Below are positions 58,083-64,000 of a DNA stretch of 64,000 nt, piece after piece; the stretch's first letter is position 1, and each line of letters starts with the position of its first letter. Under the pieces are notes generated by a model. It had not been told where the DNA came from, did no database searches, and was given only the letters and a program-made list of their open reading frames with translations. The position numbers were made by a program, and so were the translations under genes. Source of the stretch: Cerrena zonata. Taxonomy: Eukaryota > Basidiomycota > Agaricomycetes > Polyporales > Cerrenaceae. The stretch covers positions 930,001-994,000 of the forward strand of contig JASBNA010000008.1 in the NCBI GenBank assembly GCA_038087015.1, given 5' to 3'.

Positions 58083-61000
58083 CTATTTCGTAGCAGGTGG
58101 CAAGAATCCAGAAGCTCTCCAAGCATCAACCCATTGTTTCCCGACATCCTTGCTCACCTCGACGTCCAACAAAGAAGGCGCAACTTGCGTCGACTTGGCT
58201 GTTCCCAACCTGACAAGACCAGGAGGTTCAAAGTCATCGCCAAGGTCAGCGTGCTTGAACATCTCGAGCAAATGCAAAGCGGGGTTTCGTTGGAGATGCT
58301 CTACTTCGGATAGGCTCGTATCGCGGAGATCTTCTTCTAGCTTGGACACCCACACGTTCCATGGTACGAGAGGAACTTGAAGTTCCTCGCAGATTGGCTC
58401 GAGGTACATTCGCCATGGTATAGGTCTTGGGTTTACGAGGTGGAGGATTGGATGTTCGCTGTGACGCATCTGAGCGACTCCTTTTCCAGCGTCGTATAAT
58501 GGCAACCATGAGATGGGTCCCTCCTGTTCAATTATGAGCATGGGGGATAAAAACAGATGATGCGCCACTTACTCCTGAAACATCTGGAAGACACCCAACG
58601 GACAGAGCTGACTTGACGATCGAGGGGAACCATTCCCTCTCGTTCCAATAGCCTACACGATTACCGCTGAGTTGTCCCACACGAACTACAACGGTAGGTA
58701 ATCCTGTCTCCTTAGTCGCTTCGTTCAAGATGTGTTCGCAAACCCATTTAGACTCTGCGTAGCCCTGTCCTAAGGGAACCGAGGCTTCGTTGACAAGTTC
58801 TTCAGGTGCGATTGCACGAGAGGTGGGTTCTGCGAAGGAGTAAAATTAGGTACAACCTTTCATAGAAAATGAATAATTAAATACTTACGTCTGAAGATTC
58901 CGATGCTACTTATGAAGAGCAGACGAGGGGGATCGACGAAGGGCGAGGACAGGGCAAAGTCGACTAGGTTACGCGTTCCTTGAAGATGCTTCTCGAAAGA
59001 GATGATATTCAAATTGAAGTCGACAGGCCATGCTATCAAGACAAATATGAGACCGATAACCCCATATAACTCTACGAAATTGTACTAACCGTTGTGAATG
59101 ATGTGGGTAACAGAGTTGCGAACCTATAAGGAAGGGTAAGGACTGGAACTTATGATTGGACGACTCAACCGCACTCACCTCTTCGAAAGTTGATTTATCA
59201 AGGCCGAAGAATGGCTTGGACATATCACCCTCAAGGAGATGATACTTCGGATACCGCAGACAGTCCTCAAGGATACCATGTTTGACAAAAGCATCGACTT
59301 GACGTTGGACAATAATTTCAGATGGTCGATTGAAGGCGTAGATCTTGCGGACAGTGGGGTCCTTGGTAAGATGTGCTACCAAATTGGCACCGAGTCCCTC
59401 CAGTGGTCCCAGTCAATAATATAACATCACCTGAGCTCGTACGAGGGGAGAGAGTAGCAGGCCGTGCTGGGAACGATGTAGTAAATCGCTTTCACAGGTA
59501 TCTTGGAGTTTGCGAATGTGGGAGACACTAGGGTCGGCACCGTCCTTAGGACGTAGAGAGAGGGCCTCCATGATCAGATTGCTAATGCCAGAAATAGTCG
59601 GTGCTTGATATACAAAGTTTGGGGACAGTTGGCGAGATGCTTGCAGGTCATGCGTCTTGATAACAAGGAGTACTTTGTTACGAATCCAGGTTGCTTGGAG
59701 ACTAGACAACAATGAGGAGTGCTCTGGTTGAGCTCAGTCTGATGGCTTACCTGTCACATCCGCATTGGAAAATGTCGACATCATCCGGAACTTCCTTGTC
59801 TAGGACTGATGTGACAACGGTTCTAACGAAAGTCTGAATAGATTGTGCGTCAAAGCTGTTAAGTTCGGGTGTGTCCATCGTGGCCGATCTTTCGACTTCC
59901 TCATAACACGCATTAATCTCGGCTTCGTATGCATTGAGTATAACACCTCGTCGTGTCGATCCTTTGGCGGTGTACATGAATGGTTTGTCAGGGGACGTGA
60001 CCAGGATCATCTCCTTGAATAATCTCGAATGCTGAGGGGCATAGTCATTCAGGCGTTCCACAGTTGGCCTAACAATGAAGATGCGTTGATTAGGATGGTC
60101 GTAAGATTTTTGACTTCCGAGAGACGTACCATATCAAATTCCTGAAGGCAGCTAATTTGGTATGGTCCTCGGGATTAAAGCTGTGTTCCTCTGTCGGCTC
60201 CACGAGAACACCGTTGTAGGGACGCCCACGGCCAAACATGATCGCGCCTTGGATATGAGGGCTCTGGAGCAAGATTTTCTCGAGGGGAACGGGGTTGGTC
60301 TAAGATCATAGTCAGTACATGGATCATCTCTGAATTGTGTGATACACACCTTTTCACCGGTGGAAAGCATGATTTGCTCGTCTGTTCGTCCAAGGATCTT
60401 CCAGTATCCTTTCTTCGTGGGGTGGGGAACCACTAAGTCACCGGTAGCATATGCTTTGCGTCCATTATACTCAGTGTTTGTAACAGGAGGGGACCACCGC
60501 TCATCGGCCTATTTTATGAGAACGATTAGACTGTTTCGATTACTGCGAAACAATGACTCACATATGCAATCAGTTCGAATTTTCCTTCATCACGAGGCTG
60601 AATCACGATGTTTGCTTGAGGGTTCAATTGATAGAAGTCCCAGTCTTTCCCGACCGTGTCTAGACATTGTGTGAGATGCGAAGATCACAAATTATACGGA
60701 TAGTGTTACTTACTTGGGAATATCATATTCATAGCACCTGTCTCGGTCCTATGTATGCATCATGAGGCGGAGAAAAAAAAACAGGACGTAAGAGGGGGGG
60801 GGCTTACAGGCCATACATCTGACACAAGGATACACCTGCATTAACCAGGTAGTCGCCGACAGCCTTGGACAGAGGTCCGCCGCCAAAGCACTAGATAAAT
60901 ACATACTAGTAAGCGGTGTTTCGAAGAGAGCCTGAAGGTGACTTACCACTCCCTTGAATTTCTTCAAGAGTGTGACTTTCTCTGGCTCTCGAGACCATTC

Positions 61001-62196
61001 CTAAGACACTGGTTAGCGATGTATACGGTGTAGAAAAAATTGCTAACAAATTTCACCTCGATGATAGAAGGAACGATGCAAAGAAAATCGTTGTCGGTCT
61101 TTGAAGCAACGTCTAAGATATTATCAGGTGTCGGAGCTACCGCTGGGGAGTGAGGCTTATATGAGGAGATTGTGGAACCTGACATGGCCTTTTCGAACGA
61201 GTGAGATTTTATTATAGAATTATGCGGAGTGTAACGTACCCCAATAGCAATAAGCATCACTCCCATTGCATGATACACGGGAAGACCGTGGCATCCAAGG
61301 ATTAAATCGGCCAAATCTACTTCGCCATAGTCTACGCATATATTTATATTTTTTTAGAATTGTGCAACGATGAGTTATTATTAACGGGGCTTACAAGATG
61401 TTCGTGAAATTTCCAGTAAATCGCGGTGGGTCCATGAGATAGGCTTTGGGAATGCCGTGGTACCTAACAGGAATCATTAGGCTTTGAAGTCGAGAGGGGT
61501 CGTCGAAACATACCTGAGGAATGGAGGATCATAGCAACGGAGCTCAGGTCGTACTCTATTTCAGGGAAGCTGGCCTGTTCATGATCGACTCGAGAAGAGT
61601 ACAAATCGTCGAAGAGCGGCATAGAGTACTTCTGAATGGCAACAGACTTCTCACCCGAGTCCAGCAGAGATAGCGATTTCTCTGCCAATGTCTGGATACC
61701 TGTTTCAGAGCCGGTTAAAAGACCGACCGCCTCGGTCTTGCGCAGGAGGTGAGCAACGGCATCCGCCCCATTTCTTGGAGATATCATAAATGGCACGAAT
61801 CCAGCACGAACGGCTCCCATTACGGTAGTGTAGAATGTGATAGTGTCTAAGTTTAATGTCAATGATGTCATCAAAAGGCCAGGGTTGTGTTAATATTCAC
61901 ATACCTGACGACGCTAAGATACCAATTACAGGCCTTTCTACAGGCCGTTTATTAAACAATCCAGTAAAGTAGTGAGCAGCACGGTTAAATCCTCTTTCCG
62001 CATTCTGCCAGACGATGTATCGGGAGGACGCGGTAACATCGTCGTGATAGACGAAGAGAGGATGCTCAGGGCTATTCTGAGCGATCCACTTGTAAACGTC
62101 CGGCAATGCAATGTCTCCTCGACTAAGTACCGCGTGAACGGACTTGAAAGTCTCGGAATGTAGAGACTGAGTGTTTGGCAGTTGCAGCGAAGACAT
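58083..62196 (-). CDS. NRPS-like adenylation-thiolation-reductase (adenylate-forming carboxylic acid reductase), 1,077 aa, two indels
   Basis: Activates a carboxylic acid with ATP, loads it on a phosphopantetheine arm and releases it reductively; the substrate is unknown. Exons: 61905-62196, 61514-61846, 61395-61463, 61240-61331, 61057-61188, 60947-61000, 60808-60890, 60714-60748, 60562-60659, 60350-60508, 60130-60299, 59751-60068, 59179-59701, 59090-59123, 58889-59032, 58573-58829, 58083-58523. The A domain shows SSGTTAFPKPISWTHRD, MYGLTETGAM, YATGDLVVP and LGRTDEQIMLSTGEK. The carrier site is FQCGCDSLQATW. The reductase has the Rossmann motif LLTGTTGGLGANL, FISSIGIF, and the GQGYAESKW Tyr-Lys pair. 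Exon 13 needs one T added near 59483-59485 and one G removed at 59396-59398; these cancel in the total. Length is normal for this basidiomycete family. Confidence 0.9.
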
Positions 62197-62230
62197 TGTA
62201 AGACGAGGGTCGATTCGATGGGTAGATAAG

Positions 62231-62272
62231 AGTTGGTGATAGCGTTGGTGATAGTGTTGGTGATAGTGTTGA
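62231..62272 (+). repeat. Short tandem repeat (GTTGGTGATAG unit) in the reductase leader
   Basis: Three near-perfect copies of a 12-bp unit (GTTGGTGATAG plus C or T), followed by a partial copy. It lies between the TATA-like box and the ATG of the minus-strand reductase gene, hence in its 5' UTR or core promoter. Confidence 0.75.
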
Positions 62273-62281
62273 GCTGAAGGG

Positions 62282-62290
62282 ACTTATATA
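62282..62290 (-). promoter_or_regulatory. TATA box of the reductase gene
   Basis: CTATATAAG on the minus strand, about 90 bases upstream of the reductase ATG, with the tandem repeat between them. Confidence 0.5.
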
Positions 62291-63265
62291 GTCTCCGAAG
62301 TGTGAACTTAACCTACCTCCAGTTGATCCAAATTCGCCCGCTGAAGCTTTGTTGCCGATAAAGAGAGCGCTGTACGGAAAGAATACTTTCCGTAGCTATC
62401 TTCTAGATGACTCTGCCACTCATTCCCGCCACTATTCCATAGTGCCATCTGCAGAGTGACAATCGCATTCCACAAGAAGTAGAGCTCGCACTCATGTGGC
62501 TTAGGAATGAGTGCACTTCATGGCGAATGAGAAGTGGATTAGTAACCGGTGGATATAGATAGACTCGGAATTTGGTTGAGTAGAAGGCGACCACGCACCG
62601 AAGAAAACCGAAGATGGTGCAAGTCCTGCGAAGCCGCCAGCCGGGACCGTACCACGCCTGACGAAGCTTACAACCCGCAGGTCAGTTATGTCATGAACCA
62701 TGCACTCAAGTGTTTCATGGTGTGGGCAATTGTCGTACGCAAGAGGGGAGCTTCTCACTACGCTATTTTGGGGCTGAGTTGCTACTTCAACCGCGGTTCA
62801 AAATAACATCTCGGTGATACACCTTGGTCATATGTCATTTTTACGGGGTAAACCCTGTTCTAGCATTGAATTGGGGATCATGGTTAGGGATCCTAGGCGG
62901 TACATTGACTTGGAGCAGTTAGGCTCAACTTTGCCATTCTGGCTTAGTGACGTAGAGTGAGTGACACGATCTATCCGATCCGAACGTCTTGAATGTGAAA
63001 AGCAAGCCCCGACAAGCAGTTCGGATTCACCGATCGGACCCACACCGAGGTGAGTATGTAGGACGGACTTCCGAGCCTCGAGTTGTTTCAGGATTGGTCG
63101 CTTTTAGATTTATGTACGCTTGAGCTCCTGAATGGACCAGAGGACATCCAGGCTCGCAGGAGAGTTCAATGACCTTTTTTTGGTGTCAAGGATCCCCGTC
63201 GGTCACTGGCCGAAGTGCCTATGGACGTAGACGCTCTGGAAAATCATGTGCATAGAAAGATTATG
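62291..63265. other. Intergenic region upstream of the reductase gene
   Basis: About 1 kb, including the reductase upstream region. ORFs on both strands around 62400-62806 are short and unrecognised. A T7 run lies near 63176. Nothing else seen before the tRNA gene. Confidence 0.4.
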
Positions 63266-63349
63266 GCCGGGATAGCTCAGCTGGGAGAGCAACAGACTGA
63301 AGCCTATTTGGTATTCTGGAGGTCCCGTGTTCAATCCACGGTCCTGGCA
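63266..63349 (+). tRNA. tRNA-Phe (anticodon GAA) with a short intron
   Basis: Complete cloverleaf. The acceptor stem pairs GCCGGGA with TCCTGGC (one G-T wobble). The A box is in TAGCTCAGCTGGGAGAGC and the B box in CCGTG-TTCAATC-CACGG. The anticodon loop CTGAAG carries GAA, followed by an intron of about 11 nt (CCTATTTGGTA). The anticodon stem ACAGA/TCTGG has an A-G mismatch at its outer pair. A TTTTTT terminator follows at about 63354. Confidence 0.92.
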
Positions 63350-63712
63350 TTCAGTTTTTTCGCATCATCGTGAACGTTTCTATTGCAGTTTCTTGGTGCT
63401 GTTTTTATGTCGGCGTTGCACAAAATATTCCCTGATCATATATTCATAGCAAGTAGGGTATACTACAACGGTTCTAGTAGCGATACTGATTTGAAGACGA
63501 GAAGGTCATGAATGTATGTAGATAGCAAACGAGCGAACACAGGTCAGTGTATTCAACAGGCAACAACAAGGGACAGACGCGAAGAAAGAAAAAAGATAGA
63601 CAACAAAATAAATAAATAAAAGTGAACCAAGGATAAATCCAGTCCAAACTAAAATACCACAGGAAAGGCCCAACGTACAGAATAGAAAGGTGTGAATTAT
63701 ATGGGAAAATGT
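63350..63712. other. Pol III terminator and 3' UTR of the right-edge gene
   Basis: The T run just after the tRNA, then AT-rich DNA that is probably the 3' UTR of the minus-strand gene at the window edge. The minus-strand ORF at 63474-63761 is hydrophobic and T-rich and is most likely chance. Confidence 0.45.
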
Positions 63713-64000
63713 CTACAAAGCACGAGCGCCTGTGTATGTCGAGTATGTACTTCCTCGCCATGACGGGTCTGGGTCATGACCCGATCGCTGAAGATGATCG
63801 CCTGGCATATCATCATGAGCCGTTCTGTATGAGGAATCACTAACACCTCCATGCACATGGTCTATCCGCTGGGCCATCAGATCTTCTGACGGCTGGCGGA
63901 CATGCATCTCAAAGGCGTCTGGAGGTGGAGGTGGAGAAGCATGTTGATACGATGAGGGTGCGTATGAAGTGGTTTGTGAAGGTTGAGAATATGGAGTAAC
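63713..64000 (-). CDS. C-terminal 95 residues of a low-complexity protein (gene continues beyond the window)
   Basis: Open on the minus strand from the window edge to a TAG, reading VTPYSQPSQTTSYAPSSYQH, then a Pro run (ASPPPPPDAFEMHVRQPSED) and GRxYSTYTG-like Tyr/Ser sequence (exact end RGSTYSTYTGARAL). There is no domain in this part. The codon pattern and the lack of stops upstream support a real exon. The identity cannot be judged without the rest of the gene. Confidence 0.65.
   Translation of the reverse strand, partial: VTPYSQPSQTTSYAPSSYQHASPPPPPDAFEMHVRQPSEDLMAQRIDHVHGGVSDSSYRTAHDDMPGDHLQRSGHDPDPSWRGSTYSTYTGARAL

Noticed and set aside
63474..63761. 95-codon hydrophobic minus-strand ORF
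   Set aside because: AT-rich sequence downstream of a stop codon; Phe/Leu/Tyr content follows from T richness, so it is probably 3' UTR.

Overview
The window is nuclear DNA of a mushroom-forming basidiomycete (Agaricomycetes-like). The evidence is many 50-70 nt GT-AG introns, intron-containing tRNA genes, a fungal GCN2 and cytosolic ribosomal protein eL8, a basidiomycete-type adenylating reductase, and a KDZ-superfamily DNA transposon. There is nothing prokaryotic or viral in it. Gene models were built by hand by joining exons across GT-AG introns and checking that every exon phase closes. Seven otherwise good exons need a one-base correction, most of them next to a short homopolymer.

Layout. 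1-2740: 3' part of GCN2 (+). 2.7-7.0 kb: no convincing gene. 7.0-8.4 kb: ribosomal protein eL8 (+). 8.9-10.2 kb: Ser/Pro-rich protein of unknown function (-). 10.2-13.3 kb: gene-poor. 13.3-14.4 kb: secreted M43-type metalloprotease (+). 14.9-16.5 kb: F-box-like protein, copy 1 (-).

16,849-28,312 is a complete, young-looking 11.46-kb KDZ DNA transposon. It has 670-bp terminal inverted repeats that run without indels relative to each other, and it is flanked by an 8-bp target-site duplication, CGATTCAC. It carries a 1,039-aa KDZ transposase (+). Divergently from it run three cargo genes (-): a 376-aa protein with possible RNase H1 N-terminal-like repeats, a 210-aa basic protein, and a 695-aa protein with an HMG-box-like segment. 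The element lies between F-box copy 1 and a 248-aa agaric-type protein, close upstream of both.

28.5-29.4 kb: the 248-aa protein (+). 31.8-33.2 kb: JMJD4-like JmjC hydroxylase (+). 33.8-36.2 kb: 672-aa disordered protein (+). 36.4-37.4 kb: mitochondrial hotdog thioesterase (-, one frameshift). 38.0-39.1 kb: RasGEF catalytic fragment (+). 39.4-40.1 kb: PEBP-family protein (+, one frameshift). 40.7-41.6 kb: charged, probably nucleolar protein (+). 42.4-48.8 kb: 2,017-aa Ser/Pro-rich protein (-). 50.2 kb: tRNA-Thr(AGT) (-). 51.9-53.5 kb: F-box-like copy 2 (+, one frameshift). 55.1-55.8 kb: dual-specificity-type phosphatase (+). 58.1-62.2 kb: NRPS-like adenylation-thiolation-reductase (-, 17 exons, two indels). 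63.3 kb: tRNA-Phe(GAA) (+). 63.7 kb to the end: C-terminus of a gene entering from the right (-).

Functionally this is a mixed chromosomal region. Housekeeping and translation-linked genes (GCN2, eL8, a JMJD4-like hydroxylase, tRNAs) sit beside an accessory stretch with the KDZ element, decaying F-box/LRR-like fragments and a secondary-metabolism-type reductase. No operon-like cooperation is expected outside the transposon.
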